This document shows, piece after piece, positions 18,068 through 30,501 of a stretch of DNA of 64,000 bases (positions within the stretch are counted from its first letter, which is position 1; every line of letters begins with the position of its first letter). Below the pieces are notes generated by a model. It worked only from the letters and a program-made list of their open reading frames with translations, was not told the DNA's origin and ran no database searches. Where the stretch lies: positions 124,001 through 188,000 of the forward strand of contig NZ_JAGA01000004.1 in the NCBI RefSeq assembly GCF_000526415.1, in the 5' to 3' direction. The translations under genes and the position numbers were made by a program. This DNA comes from Kallotenue papyrolyticum (lineage in GTDB: Bacteria; Chloroflexota; Chloroflexia; Chloroflexales; Kallotenuaceae).

Positions 18068-19578
18068 GCCTGCGACTCGTCTGCTCCGGGCAGGCGATCA
18101 AGCGGCAACATACCCGGTGACGTGATCTGGGAAGTGGATCCACTCGCCACTAATCGCAACGGATTGTAGGGCTCGCCAACACGAATGCCGTCGCTGCCGA
18201 TGGTAAAAGTACGCGTGGTCGTATCGTAATCGCTGTCGCGCACCTTGAGGATCGACAACAAGCGCAGCAGGTGGGCGTTGGCTTCGACATAGCGCAAAAA
18301 GATGATGTTTTCGGCGATCAGCGTGATATCGCGCACCGGCCATTCAATGGGTGTTCCCAGCAGATGGGGCGTTTCGACGGTGAAGATCGTAGTCACGCTG
18401 CGCGCGCGTAGCTCGTTGGTGATCGCCGTCAGGAAGCGGCCCAGCCGTTCGGGATAGATGCTGCCCTGCTGCAGCGAGTTCAGGCCATCGATCACCACGC
18501 GCTGGGCCCGGTAGCGCGCCACGGCCTCCAGCAGACTGGCGGCCAGTTGATCCAGCGGTTGCTCCAGCGGCGGATGCCAAGCGAGATGCAGCAGGCCGCG
18601 CGCGACATGCTCGCTGAAGCGCAAGCCAACCTGATCGGCTTTCTCAATCACCCGCGCCGGCGTTTCGTAGAAGCCGAAGTAGAGCCCGACTTCACCGGCC
18701 TGAGCACCGGCGGCCAGAAAGTGCAGACTGAGGAGCGTCTTGCCGCTGCCGGGCACGCCCAGCAGCACCGAGACCGAGGTCGAGAGCAGCCCGCCCTGCA
18801 GCATATCGTCCAGCCCGCCAATGTTGAAGGGCAGCCGCCGGCGTGGCGCCTGGGCGCTGGGCTGGGTATCGGCCAGCAGCGCTTCGGTGCGCGGATAGAC
18901 CACAATGCCCGCGTTGGTGATCTCGAAGAAGTGGCGGCCACGCAAAAAGGCACTGCCCCGGAACTTGGTGATCTCCAGCTCGCGCATGGCGCGCACGTCG
19001 GCATGCACATCCAACAGCTCGATCAGACCATCCACCATGGTGTGCTCGGCGCGAAAATGCTGATCGTCACGCTGCGTCAGAAAGAGCGCGGTGCAGCCGC
19101 TGGCGGTGAGAAAGACCTGCACGTCGTGGATGAAGCGCCGGAAGGTCACATCCGAGTCGGCCACGGACCAGACCGTAGCCATACCGTCGATCACCAGCAG
19201 CGTAGCGCGGTGAACTTGGATTTCGCGGCGCAGCAGATTGATCAACCCGGCCAGCCCCTGCTGCTCCATGGTCTCGAAGCCACTGATATAGTACAGGCGG
19301 TCGCCGATCGGCTCCGGATCGAAGAACTCGAGACCGGCCAGGTGCTCGAGCATGCGCTCATGGGTTTCGGCCAGCAGCGTCACAAACAGCGCGCGGCCCC
19401 CGGCGGCAACATGGTTGAAACAGACCTGGTTGGCCAGAATCGTCTTGCCCGCGCCGGGCTGCCCACTGACGATGTAGATGCCGCCCCGCAACAATCCGCC
19501 ATGCAGAATCTGGTCCAGGCCGGCAATGCCGGTTGGTACGCGCGCTGTCCGCCTGCGCTGCTGTGACCCGCCGTTCAT
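18064..19578 (-). CDS. KaiC-like double RecA-domain ATPase (copy 2)
   Basis: 504-aa tandem KaiC-like ATPase. P-loops are GQPGAGKT (residues 39-46) and GVPGSGKT (274-281). The domain signatures VPTGIAGLDQILHGGL and NIGGLDDMLQGGL precede them, and Walker B-like LLVIDGMA and RVVIDGLNS follow. Glu in ETHERM and ETPARV occupies the catalytic-Glu region. A C-terminal tail of ~25 residues is Ser/Pro-rich, without an obvious SST-type phosphosite. AAGGAG lies ahead of the ATG. Co-transcribed with the receiver; no kaiA or kaiB is seen. Confidence 0.9.
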   Translation of the reverse strand: MNGGSQQRRRTARVPTGIAGLDQILHGGLLRGGIYIVSGQPGAGKTILANQVCFNHVAAGGRALFVTLLAETHERMLEHLAGLEFFDPEPIGDRLYYISGFETMEQQGLAGLINLLRREIQVHRATLLVIDGMATVWSVADSDVTFRRFIHDVQVFLTASGCTALFLTQRDDQHFRAEHTMVDGLIELLDVHADVRAMRELEITKFRGSAFLRGRHFFEITNAGIVVYPRTEALLADTQPSAQAPRRRLPFNIGGLDDMLQGGLLSTSVSVLLGVPGSGKTLLSLHFLAAGAQAGEVGLYFGFYETPARVIEKADQVGLRFSEHVARGLLHLAWHPPLEQPLDQLAASLLEAVARYRAQRVVIDGLNSLQQGSIYPERLGRFLTAITNELRARSVTTIFTVETPHLLGTPIEWPVRDITLIAENIIFLRYVEANAHLLRLLSILKVRDSDYDTTTRTFTIGSDGIRVGEPYNPLRLVASGSTSQITSPGMLPLDRLPGADESQA

Positions 19579-19691
19579 ACGTGCTCAGCTCCTTGGCTGA
19601 TCATAAGACTTCACTGGTGCCGATCAGGTAGCTTCGATTGTACTCCAAATCGCCGGGGCTACAACGCCATCGCCCTGCGCTTGCGGCGCGG

Positions 19692-19700
19692 TGGTATACT
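19692..19700 (+). promoter_or_regulatory. Extended -10 promoter of the small winged-helix gene
   Basis: TGG followed by TATACT (19695-19700), 36 nt upstream of the start codon. No good -35 box. The same TGGTATACT motif recurs in front of other genes in the window. Confidence 0.5.
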
Positions 19701-19736
19701 GCTGGCGCTGCTATGCACCCCACATGGGAGGAAACC

Positions 19737-19982
19737 ATGCCCCGACGTGAGTGGAGCCGTCCCTTTGCCGAGATCCGCGCGGCGATCGTGGCGGCGTTGC
19801 GCGACGGCGCGCCGCGCTCCAGCGATGAGCTGGTCGCCGCCACGGGCCTGCCCTTCGAGGATGTGATCAGCGCGCTGCGCATGCTGCGCCACCAGGGTGT
19901 GCTGGACTTCGAGCCGGTCTGGGAGCGCGAGGATGTGATGCGCGGCGCGCGCAACATTCGGCTGCGCGAATCAGGCGCGTGA
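19737..19982 (+). CDS. Small winged-helix DNA-binding protein
   Basis: An 81-aa protein that reads as a single winged-helix domain: AEIRAAIVAALRDGAPRSSDELVAATGLPFEDVISALRMLRHQGVLDFEPVW, with the recognition helix at about residues 36-51, then a short basic tail. It could be a transcriptional regulator, but a partner or operator cannot be identified. The ATG at 19737 follows GGGAGGAAACC; the longer in-frame start would place the promoter inside the gene. It stands alone, between the KaiC-like gene (divergent) and the aminotransferase (convergent). Confidence 0.65.
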   Translation: MPRREWSRPFAEIRAAIVAALRDGAPRSSDELVAATGLPFEDVISALRMLRHQGVLDFEPVWEREDVMRGARNIRLRESGA

Positions 19983-20075
19983 GCAGCGCCACGCACCTTT
20001 GGGAAGCGAAGGAGGCTGCGTCGCGCCCGCGGGATGCGCCGGCCGGTCGCCGGCAACGGGCGCGACTCGCGCGGA

Positions 20076-21416
<1,341 letters not shown>

Positions 21417-21519
21417 ACTGCCTCCTTGCCGTGTGTTGTGGCGCTTGGATGCGTGCTCGTAGCAGCTTTCCGCATTCTAACGTAGCGCCGCGGCCTTCGT
21501 CAAAGACCCAGCGCCTGCC

Positions 21520-22320
21520 TCAGCCAAGCGTCGGCTCTACAGCGGGAGGGTGTGCTGCTTCCTGGGCACGCGTGCGCAGGATGATCCACAGCGGCACGCC
21601 GGTGAGCAGCGTAAGAACCGCTTCCGCGGCGAGGATGCCGGCGTAGCGTACCACCAGCAGCGCCAGAGCGTTGAACGCCGCGTGCAGCGCCATCGCCAGC
21701 AGCAGCAGCGCGAGCCGTCGATCGCGCACGGCGCGCATCACCAGGATCGACAGGCCGATATGCAGCGTGATGGCCAGCGCGCGTTCCCAGATCGCCAGCG
21801 CGGCGGTCCAGGCCGGAGCGGCGCGCAGCTCGGCCAGTTGTGCAGCCAGCGCATCCGCCTGCGCCGGCACGTTGACGCGCAGTTGCTCGATCAGCTGGTC
21901 GCCCCTGGTTAGCAGCACGAGCGCGCCGACCACGCTCAACCCGACCACCAGGACGGCCTCGATCCCGCCGTGGCCCGCGCCAAACATCAGCGCCTCGTTC
22001 CAGCGCCGCACGCGCTTGGCCGCTCCACGCATCACCAGGTAGCGCGCGCCCTCCTCGAAGAGACCCGACGTCAGAGCCAGCAACGCGAAGTTGATCCAGA
22101 AGCCGGCAGCCGCAGCATCGCGCCGCAGCAACGGGTTGAAGAGCAGGGTTGCACCGATCAACAGCGGCAGACGCACTGCCTGCGAGGCAACAAAGGCGAG
22201 CGCGCCCCAGCCCAGCGAGCTCCAGGACGCAGCATAGCGCCGACGAATCCACCAGGCCAGCAGTGCCGGCCCTCCCACGACGGCAAGCAACTCCGCCGAC
22301 AGCCAGATCACGGGTGACAC
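21520..22320 (-). CDS. YhfC-type intramembrane metalloprotease
   Basis: Hydrophobic protein of about 266 aa with seven or eight membrane segments. Putative zinc-site motifs are on different helices: FEEGARYLVMR, GAGHGGIEAVLVVG, an isolated His in ITLHIGLSI and another in MALHAAFNAL. This fits the YhfC family related to CPBP/PrsW proteases. Substrate unknown. Frames open from a GTG at 22338, but GGAGGA sits 7 nt before the GTG at 22320, which I prefer. Confidence 0.8.
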   Translation of the reverse strand: MSPVIWLSAELLAVVGGPALLAWWIRRRYAASWSSLGWGALAFVASQAVRLPLLIGATLLFNPLLRRDAAAAGFWINFALLALTSGLFEEGARYLVMRGAAKRVRRWNEALMFGAGHGGIEAVLVVGLSVVGALVLLTRGDQLIEQLRVNVPAQADALAAQLAELRAAPAWTAALAIWERALAITLHIGLSILVMRAVRDRRLALLLLAMALHAAFNALALLVVRYAGILAAEAVLTLLTGVPLWIILRTRAQEAAHPPAVEPTLG

Positions 22321-22382
22321 GCTCTGTTCCTCCAGCACGCCGAGTCTAATCCTGCGCGCTGTAGCATACCACCGTTTGCAAT

Positions 22383-22439
22383 CGCCCGTAGGGGCGGGGC
22401 GTGCCCGTAGGGGCGGGGCACGCCCCGCCCCTACGGGCG
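22383..22439. repeat. Triple G+C-rich palindromic element (REP-like)
   Basis: Two direct copies of GCCCGTAGGGGCGGGGC are followed by one inverted copy, so the second and third form a long perfect hairpin. The element contains the stop codon of the secreted protein gene (TAG at 22431-22433). Its core matches the hairpin at 14118-14148. It probably terminates transcription of that gene and may be a dispersed chromosomal repeat. Confidence 0.75.
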
Positions 22440-23690
22440 GATATCGGCCACAAAACGATCCAACAACCGTTCGGCGGCAGACGGATCGGGTGGCGCACCA
22501 TCGGTCTGGACGATCTCGATCAGGCGCGGATTGGTTGTGCCCGCGCGCCAGACATAGACACGGTGCACCGGGCCGACGGGCGTGGCAATGTTCAGCACTT
22601 TGCGCGCGGGCGCGCCGGCGACGGTGAGCGCGCTCTGCCGGACCTGCGCGCGCTGCTCGGGGGAGAGGCCGGCGAGCTCACCGGCAATCCAGGCTTCCAG
22701 CGTCGGCGCGGTGATGCCGATCGGGTAGCACAGGTTGATGCGGTAGCTGCGGCCTTCATACACGCCGCGCAGCTCCAGCGCACCCTCGTGGATGCCGGCA
22801 TCGTTGATCGTCCAGTCCGCCGGATAGGCAATGTTCCAGGCCGTGCCGAACTGCTGGCGGATCCAGTCGGCACCGTAGCGCCAGCGGTAGTAGTGCTGCC
22901 CCACGTTGCCGGCCTCCACACGAAACGCCGGCGGGTTGTCGGGCGTATAGGTCAGCACGCGCCGCTCGAAGACCTGAAACATGACCGCGCGCTCCACCCC
23001 CTTGACCCTGACGCGCGTCCAGGCAGCGCCGCTGATCGGTTGGCCAAAGGTGAAAAGCCGCGGCAAGGGCGCGCTGACTTCGGTCATGTAGCGCAAAAAC
23101 GCGTTGGGAATGCCGCGTCCGTTCTCGACGACCGCGACCTGGGTCTGGGGATCGTGGCGGTAGGCATCATAGAAGCTGAGCGCGCTGTCGCGATTGAGGA
23201 AGGCAGTGATCGGCACGCCGGGCCGCACATCGATGTCCTGATAGCTCAGCAGACGGCCAAGATCGGCGTAGGTCGGAAAGGCGTTGTCGGGATCGCCCAG
23301 CGCTGCGATCTGCGCCGGCGCGCGCTGCTCGAAACGCGCGTCGCCAAGTTGCAGGCGCCCGCTGATCAGCTCGATCGGCAGCAGCCCGTTGGTCACGTAC
23401 CACAGGTCGTTGCGATTGGCGCCGGGATGGTTGATCTCCATGCGCGCCTTGTCAAAATACTGCACCAGGCGCGTGCCGCCCGGCGCTTCGGCATAGGCTT
23501 CGCGCAACCCCGGCGTGAGCGCTTCAGGCCCCCACAGCCACGAGCGCGATGCGTGTCCGGCGGCGACTGCAGCGTCGGTCTGTCGCCAGAGGCGCTCAAA
23601 GGCCGCGTCGGCAAAGCCGGCCGCGCGCGCGGGAAGCCAGAGACCGAACACGACGAGCAGACTACCGACGGTCATCAGCAAGCGGTGCAT
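22431..23690 (-). CDS. Secreted Chloroflexota-type protein of unknown function
   Basis: 419 aa with a signal peptide (HRLLMTVGSLLVVFGLWLPARAAG). The mature protein shows FERLWRQTDAAVAAG, SRSWLWGPEALTPGLREAYAEAPGG, VQYFDKARMEINHP and VFERRVLTYTPDNPPAFRVEAGNVGQHYYRWRYG. Such blocks occur in many exported Chloroflexota proteins, often near cell-surface genes. No catalytic motif is recognised. The start at 23690 has TGAGGAG 4 nt upstream; the in-frame start at 23732 lacks one. The stop codon lies inside a REP-like palindrome. Confidence 0.75.
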   Translation of the reverse strand: MHRLLMTVGSLLVVFGLWLPARAAGFADAAFERLWRQTDAAVAAGHASRSWLWGPEALTPGLREAYAEAPGGTRLVQYFDKARMEINHPGANRNDLWYVTNGLLPIELISGRLQLGDARFEQRAPAQIAALGDPDNAFPTYADLGRLLSYQDIDVRPGVPITAFLNRDSALSFYDAYRHDPQTQVAVVENGRGIPNAFLRYMTEVSAPLPRLFTFGQPISGAAWTRVRVKGVERAVMFQVFERRVLTYTPDNPPAFRVEAGNVGQHYYRWRYGADWIRQQFGTAWNIAYPADWTINDAGIHEGALELRGVYEGRSYRINLCYPIGITAPTLEAWIAGELAGLSPEQRAQVRQSALTVAGAPARKVLNIATPVGPVHRVYVWRAGTTNPRLIEIVQTDGAPPDPSAAERLLDRFVADIRP

Positions 23691-23709
23691 ACACTCCTCA
23701 CTTCGCTGG

Positions 23710-24957
23710 TTATGATCGCGCACTACGACCAATAACGCGCGGCCGTCTGCTCAAGGTTCCGCCGACGGCTGACACGGAGCTGCACCGCGCCTCACACGTA
23801 GATGAAACGCAGCGGCAGGCGAGACAGCAGCCTGGGCGCCGTGCCTGCCGCACTCGGTTAGAAGCCGACAGTCGGTCGGCGGCAACGACCATCGCCAGGG
23901 TGGCCACCGCGACACTCAACTCGGCCAGCGCGCCGACCAGGAAGGGACGCAACCCCTGCTGGCGCAGCTCTGCGATGTTGGTGCGCAGCCCGACGCCGGC
24001 AAAGGTCAGCAGAAAGGCCCAACGGCTGAAATTCCCCAGACTGGTCAGCTCATCCCTTGCTGAAGACCGCCAGGCTTGCCAAGGTGGAGAACAGCAGAAA
24101 CCCCAGCACAAACGTTGGGAAAGTTGCGCCAGACAAAGGCCGTTTTGGAGCCCTCGAAGTGCTGTCCGGCACGCGCCGCGAACAGCAGCGCGGCGCCCAG
24201 CACCACACAACCGATCATCGCGTTGCACGCAGTCTTGGTCAGCACCGCGACTTTGCCCGCCGCCTCGGAGTAGAGCGCCCCGGCCGCCGATGCTTCAGCC
24301 GTGTTGTCCACCGCCAGCCCGGCCCATACCCCAAAGGCATGATCGCTCAGGTGCAGGGCATGCCCGATCAGCGGGTAGGCAAACAACCCAAACGCGCCCA
24401 GCGCCCAAATCGCCGCGATCGCGAAGGAGGCATCTTCATCGTCGGCATCGATCGCGCCCTGGGTGGCGATGATCGCCGACACGCCGCAGATCGACGAACC
24501 GACCGCCAGCAGCGCTGTCAGCTTGGGCCCCAAGCCAAAGATGCGGCTGAAGATCACCATGATCGCGATCGCGACGATCAGCTCCAGCACCACCAGCGCC
24601 AGGCGCAGGCCGCCCAGCTTGAGCACGTCGATCAACACGCACGCCCAGCAGCACGATCCCCAGCTTCAGCCAGAACTCATAGGTGGCAATGCCGGGATCG
24701 AAGCTACAGAACCAGGGCCGGCTACCGAACAGATTGCCAACGATCAGTCCAAAGATGATCGCCCACAACACGTGCTCGATGTTGGGCAGCGACCACTGGT
24801 GGGTCTTACCCAGCTCTTTGACCCATGTCTCGGCCAACTTGCCGGCGTAGCCCAGCCCGAACAGTAGAGCCAGCCCTGGCAGCAGGCGCAGCACACGCAG
24901 CGGCAGGAGCGGTGCGCGCGTCTGTGCGTGTGGTAGCGCAGTTGCTATGGTGCCTCT
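23710..24957 (-). pseudogene. Broken YeiH/UPF0324-type putative sulfate exporter
   Basis: Pieces of one multi-spanning membrane protein lie in three frames. N-terminal part (about 24957-24640): LALLFGLGYAGKLAE to EFWLKLGIVLLG. Middle (about 24638-24115): LIDVLKLGGLRLALVVLEL, GSSICGVSAIIATQGAI and WAGLAVDNTAEASAAG. A short third piece (about 24118-24062) reads FVLGFLLFSTLASLAVFS. The last (about 24060-23710) reads FSRWAFLLTFAGVGLRTNIAEL. At least three frameshifts separate them. A ribosome-binding site GAGGAG precedes ATA rather than ATG at the expected start. The family is annotated as putative sulfate exporters, which fits its place after cysC. Confidence 0.8.
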
Positions 24958-24968
24958 CCTCGCGATGC

Positions 24969-26852
<1,884 letters not shown>

Positions 26853-26932
26853 AGCATGCTCCTCTGTTTGGCAGGCCAGGCCACGCCAACGCTGCCGCCA
26901 GCGTGGCCTGGGCATTTGGATCGATAAGGGCG

Positions 26933-27640
26933 CTACTCGACGTGGATGCCGCACTCGGTCTTAGCGAAGCCGACCCAGCGGCCCGAACGGGGATCGTCGT
27001 TGATCGGGGGACGGGTACAGGGCCTACAGCCCAGCGAGCGGTAGCCCTGGTCCATCAGCGGGTTGTAGGGCACCTGGTGGGCGTGGATGTAGCGCCACAC
27101 GTCGCGATCGCTCCACGTCACCAGCGGGTTGATCTTGACCAAGCTGTATTTGGCGCTCCACTGGAAGCGTTGCGCCTGGGCGCGCGTGGCGGCATCGCTG
27201 CGGCGCAGCCCGGTGATCCAGGCATCGTAGGGCGCCAACGCCTCGGCCAGCGGCTGCACTTTGCGCAGCCGACAGCAGCTGTCAGGATCGCGCCGCCAGA
27301 GCTCCGGCCCGTGCTGCGCGGCCTGCTGCTCGAGCGTCAGGCGTGGATGCACGGCGCGCGGTGTGATGCAGTAGCGCTGACGCACCTGCTCGATCAGGCG
27401 GTAGGTCTCCGGAAAGAGCAGGCCGGTATCGATGTAGATCACATCCGTGGTGGGCGCGACGCGCATGAGCATGTCCAGCAGCACCATGCCTGCCGGCCCG
27501 CCGAAGGAGCAGGTCAGCACCAGCCAGCGGCCCCAACGCGCCGCGGCCCAGCGCAGCACCTCCTCGGCGTCGGCGTCTTGAAACTCGTCGTTCCACACGC
27601 TGATGTCTGCCGGTGTCGGGCAGGTTGTTGATGGCAGCAT
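26933..27640 (-). CDS. cysH: Phosphoadenylyl/adenylyl-sulfate reductase, [4Fe-4S] APS-reductase type
   Basis: Reduces activated sulfate to sulfite with thioredoxin. 235 aa. The PP-loop is [16 protein letters not shown]. Four iron-sulfur cysteines are visible as DSCCRLRK and GCRPCTRP, and the catalytic cysteine is in TECGIH near the C terminus. The CC plus CxxC set identifies APS-preferring reductases; PAPS reductases lack it. The ATG at 27640 follows GGAGGG; the upstream in-frame opening is inside sir and is rejected. Confidence 0.93.
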   Translation of the reverse strand: MLPSTTCPTPADISVWNDEFQDADAEEVLRWAAARWGRWLVLTCSFGGPAGMVLLDMLMRVAPTTDVIYIDTGLLFPETYRLIEQVRQRYCITPRAVHPRLTLEQQAAQHGPELWRRDPDSCCRLRKVQPLAEALAPYDAWITGLRRSDAATRAQAQRFQWSAKYSLVKINPLVTWSDRDVWRYIHAHQVPYNPLMDQGYRSLGCRPCTRPPINDDPRSGRWVGFAKTECGIHVE

Positions 27641-27657
27641 GCAGCCCTCCGCAAAGG

Positions 27658-29376
27658 TCAGTTGACGGGATCGTTGACGCTGACCAGCACGCGGTCGGCC
27701 CAGTCGCCAAAAGCTTCGCCGGGCGCACGCTCGCGCTGCCAGCGCTCGAGGAGGTCGGCCAGAACATCGGGCAGGGCCTCGCCGCGCACTTCGCGCTGGT
27801 AGAGCCGCGCCAGCCGCGTGCCGGCGATGTTGCCGCCGACGTAGAGGTGGTACAGGTTGAGGCTGCGCCCGACGATGCCGATCTCGGCGGTGGGCGGACG
27901 CGAGCAGGCGTTGGGGCAACCGCTCATGCGGATCACCACCTGTTCCGCGCCCAGGCCGCGCTGTTCCAGCGCATCGATGACCTGCGGCAGGAAGCGTTCG
28001 CTTTCGGCCACCGCCAGGCCACAGGTGGGCAGGGCCGGACAGGCCATGGCGTAGCGCCGCAGGCGGCTCAGACCGGCCTCGCCGTCGCCGCTCGCCAGGC
28101 GGTACTCGGCCAGCAGCGCTTCCACGCGCGGGCGATCCGCGTCGGCGATGTTGGCCAGCACGATGTTCTGCTGCGCGGTCAGGCGCAGCTCCGGCCGCAG
28201 CTCGGCGACAATCGCGCGTAGGCCGCTCCTAACCGGGCGCTCCGGCGTGTCCTTGATGCGGCCGTTCTCGACCCACACGCCAACCAGCCAGCGCCCATCC
28301 ACCTGGCGGTGCCAGCCCAGATGGTCATCGGCGCCGTGTGTCGTCACCGGCGCGGGGGGCGGCAGCTCCCAACCCAGACGGCGCGCCAGTTCTGCGCGGA
28401 ACCAGTCCACGCCGCGATCGGCTAGCACATATTTGAGCCGCGCGTGGCGTCGGTTGGAGCGGTCGCCATAGTCGCGGTAGATGGCGGTGGCCTCCTCCAA
28501 CGCGCGCAGCGCCTGCTCCGGCAGCACAAAGCCGATGCGATCGCCCAGACGCGGAAAGGTCTCGGCCTTGCCGTGTGTGCTGCCCAGGCCGCCGCCGGCG
28601 ATCAGGTTGAAGCCCTGCAGTCGGCCATCGGCGTCGAGCACGCCCTCCAGCGCCAGATCGTTGGTGAAGAGGTCGATGCAGTTGTCGTGGGGTAGCCCGA
28701 TGGCCATCTTGTGCTTGCGCGGCATGTAGGTTGGGCCGTAGAACGACTCCTCGCGCCGCGGCGTGACGCGCACGCGCGTGCCGTCGGCCAGGATCTTCTC
28801 GCCGTCCAGCCACAACTCGTAGTAGGCCGTGGAGTCGGCCAGAAAGCGGTCGCTAACCTGCTGCGCCAGGGTTTGCAGCTCCGGCGGATGCCCGGGGAGC
28901 AGATCGGCCACGGGGCAGGCGACCACATTGCGGGCGATGTCGCCGCAACCGCCGTAGGTGGTGACCCAGCGTTCGTTGAGCGCGCGGATCAGCGGCTTGA
29001 GGTTGGCCTTGCCTATGCCGTGGAACTGAAAGTCCTGGCGCGTCGTAATGCGCAGCGTGCCGTTGCCATAGGCGCCGGCCAGCTCATCGGCCAGCAGGTA
29101 CTGCTCTGCCGTCAGCCGGCCGCCCGGAAACTTGGTGCGCACCATAAACTGCCAGGCGCGGTCGCGCCCTTCGCGCTTGCGCTGCTGCCGCTGGTCGCGG
29201 TCGTCCTGCTGGTAGCTACCATGGAACTTGAGCAGTTGATAGGCCTCTTCCGAGACGTGGTCGGTAGTCGGATCGGCCAGTTCCTCGGCCAGACGGCCCA
29301 TCAAGCCATTGCTGGTGGCCTTGAGCTCTTCAACCTTGGACGGCTTGGCGCTGACGACGTTGGTATCGACGGCCAT
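27658..29376 (-). CDS. Assimilatory sulfite reductase hemoprotein (CysI/Sir/NirA family)
   Basis: Siroheme/[4Fe-4S] enzyme that reduces sulfite to sulfide by six electrons. 572 aa. Two ferredoxin-like/siroheme modules are recognisable: the first around YGNGTLRITTRQDFQFHGI and NVVACPVADL, the second with CPALPTCGLAVAESER and MSGCPNACSRP, which supply the cluster cysteines. NirA-type nitrite reductases share these motifs; the operon partners (APS reductase, Sat) argue for sulfite. No CysJ flavoprotein is visible, so ferredoxin may be the donor. First gene under the SAM riboswitch. Confidence 0.92.
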   Translation of the reverse strand: MAVDTNVVSAKPSKVEELKATSNGLMGRLAEELADPTTDHVSEEAYQLLKFHGSYQQDDRDQRQQRKREGRDRAWQFMVRTKFPGGRLTAEQYLLADELAGAYGNGTLRITTRQDFQFHGIGKANLKPLIRALNERWVTTYGGCGDIARNVVACPVADLLPGHPPELQTLAQQVSDRFLADSTAYYELWLDGEKILADGTRVRVTPRREESFYGPTYMPRKHKMAIGLPHDNCIDLFTNDLALEGVLDADGRLQGFNLIAGGGLGSTHGKAETFPRLGDRIGFVLPEQALRALEEATAIYRDYGDRSNRRHARLKYVLADRGVDWFRAELARRLGWELPPPAPVTTHGADDHLGWHRQVDGRWLVGVWVENGRIKDTPERPVRSGLRAIVAELRPELRLTAQQNIVLANIADADRPRVEALLAEYRLASGDGEAGLSRLRRYAMACPALPTCGLAVAESERFLPQVIDALEQRGLGAEQVVIRMSGCPNACSRPPTAEIGIVGRSLNLYHLYVGGNIAGTRLARLYQREVRGEALPDVLADLLERWQRERAPGEAFGDWADRVLVSVNDPVN

Positions 29377-29392
29377 GGATCTCCTCCACGCG

Positions 29393-29419
29393 AAAAACCT
29401 CCATCCGGAGGAATGGAGG
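29393..29419 (-). terminator. Riboswitch-controlled terminator before the sulfite reductase gene
   Basis: On the minus strand CCTCCAT pairs with ATGGAGG around an 8-nt loop and runs into TTTTT, the form of an intrinsic terminator. It lies between the SAM-I aptamer and the ribosome-binding site GTGGAGGAG, so it fits the expression platform of an OFF switch. Confidence 0.85.
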
Positions 29420-29457
29420 CGTCAGACGGACAGCGCGCATGCGCCATGGTCGGACGG

Positions 29458-29616
29458 CCTCTCATCTTCCAGAAGACCTCTGCCGGAATTAGCACCGTGG
29501 AACACAGCCTGCGGCGGTTGGCGTGCGCCGGCGGTGGCGCAACACGCGGTCGGCACAGGTGTGCTCCGGTTGCTGGGGTTTCAACGGGCCGGTCCCTCCA
29601 CCCCTCTGGATAAGAG
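29458..29616 (-). ncRNA. SAM-I (S-box) riboswitch
   Basis: Minus-strand leader of the sulfate-assimilation operon. It contains the S-box landmarks in order: closing stem P1 (CTCTTATC at its 5' end with GATGAGAG at its 3' end), AGAGGGGTGGAGGGACCGGC, the CCGTTGAAACCCCAGCAACC block, then GGTGCTAATTCC and GGAAGATGAGAG. Binding of S-adenosylmethionine is known to favour termination in this class, so ample SAM would switch off sir-cysH-sat-cysC. P3/P4 sequence differs from Firmicute examples but the core matches. Confidence 0.95.
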
Positions 29617-29638
29617 CGTGCCGTTTTGGTTGAGGCAA

Positions 29639-29667
29639 AATATAAGTTATTCGATCAAGTTTGTCAA
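29639..29667 (-). promoter_or_regulatory. Consensus promoter of the SAM-riboswitch/sulfate operon
   Basis: On the minus strand TTGACA (29662-29667), exactly 17 nt, TATATT (29639-29644). Transcription would start near 29632, about 15 nt before the aptamer. One of the best promoter matches in the window, so regulation is likely carried by the riboswitch. Confidence 0.9.
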
Positions 29668-29757
29668 GTACGAAGATCGCGCCGCTGCTGGAACGCGTCG
29701 CGCGACCAGGGCCGGCCGACGCTGTGGTACACTCTCCCGGCAGGAGGGCCACCATCG

Positions 29758-30408
29758 ATGCAGGCTGGGCGGGTGGAAGAACTGTTGCGGCGCGGCGCCG
29801 ATCAGCGCACGGTGCTGCTGCGGCGCGTGCCGTCGCCGGCGGCGATCGCGGCGCTGATCGCCAGTCTGGCCAACACTGCGGGCGGCACGCTGCTGCTGGG
29901 CGTGACCGACCATGGACGCGTCGTGGGGGTGGGCGATGTTGCGGGCGCGCTGCAGCGCATTGCGCAGGGCGCGGCGCTGGTGCAGCCGCCGCTGATCATC
30001 GAGCCGCAGCTGCTCGAGTACGCCGGTCGCATGCTGATCCTGATCGACGTGCCGCAGGGGCAGGACCCGCCCTACCTGGGGCCCGATGGGCGCATGCTGG
30101 TGCGCGTAGGACGGCGCACCGTGGCGGCGACGCCTGCGCAAGCGCTGGCGCTGGCGCGGCGCGGCCTGCAGGCGGCGCGGTTGCCCAACCGTGCGACAGC
30201 AGCGCGGCTCCAGGCCAAGCAGGCCGGCCTCACGGTTGATCTGGACCAGATCTTCGACAAACTTGAACGGCTAATCGTCGCCAACGCCGAGCTGACGCGG
30301 CGGCTGGATCAGGCCAACTCCTGGCGCGGGCGGGTGATCGATCAGGCCATCGGTGCGGTGTTGGGCGGCGGCTTAAGCCTGCTGCTCTACCTCTTCGGCC
30401 TGCAGTGA
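29758..30408 (+). CDS. AlbA_2 (Schlafen-type) domain protein with C-terminal membrane anchor
   Basis: 216 aa. The AlbA_2 fold signature is LIASLANTAGGTLLLGVTDHGRVVGV (about residues 31-56), followed by LLEYAGRMLILIDVPQG and DGRMLVRVGRRTV. A coiled-coil-like stretch (IFDKLERLIVANAELTRRLDQ) and a C-terminal hydrophobic anchor follow. Such domains are predicted nucleic-acid-binding or nuclease-like modules; function here is unknown. The ATG at 29758 follows AGGAGGG, and TGGTACACT at about 29724-29732 is a possible extended -10 box. It stands alone, divergent from the sulfate operon. Confidence 0.75.
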   Translation: MQAGRVEELLRRGADQRTVLLRRVPSPAAIAALIASLANTAGGTLLLGVTDHGRVVGVGDVAGALQRIAQGAALVQPPLIIEPQLLEYAGRMLILIDVPQGQDPPYLGPDGRMLVRVGRRTVAATPAQALALARRGLQAARLPNRATAARLQAKQAGLTVDLDQIFDKLERLIVANAELTRRLDQANSWRGRVIDQAIGAVLGGGLSLLLYLFGLQ

Positions 30409-30501
30409 GACGGCGCGCTACACGCCGACCTGCCGCGCGCCGCCGAGCCAGGCCCGACGGCTGCGCGGCAGGCGCAGCGCAAGCACGGGAAGATGTCGCA
30501 A

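Noticed and set aside
18064-19578. Circadian clock KaiC
   Set aside because: No kaiA or kaiB in the window, and no clear Ser/Thr phosphorylation motif at the expected place; KaiC-like ATPases are widespread in signalling.
23549-24472. 307-codon plus-strand ORF across the transporter remnant
   Set aside because: Arg/Pro/Ala-rich shadow; the minus strand carries recognisable membrane-protein pieces in shifted frames.
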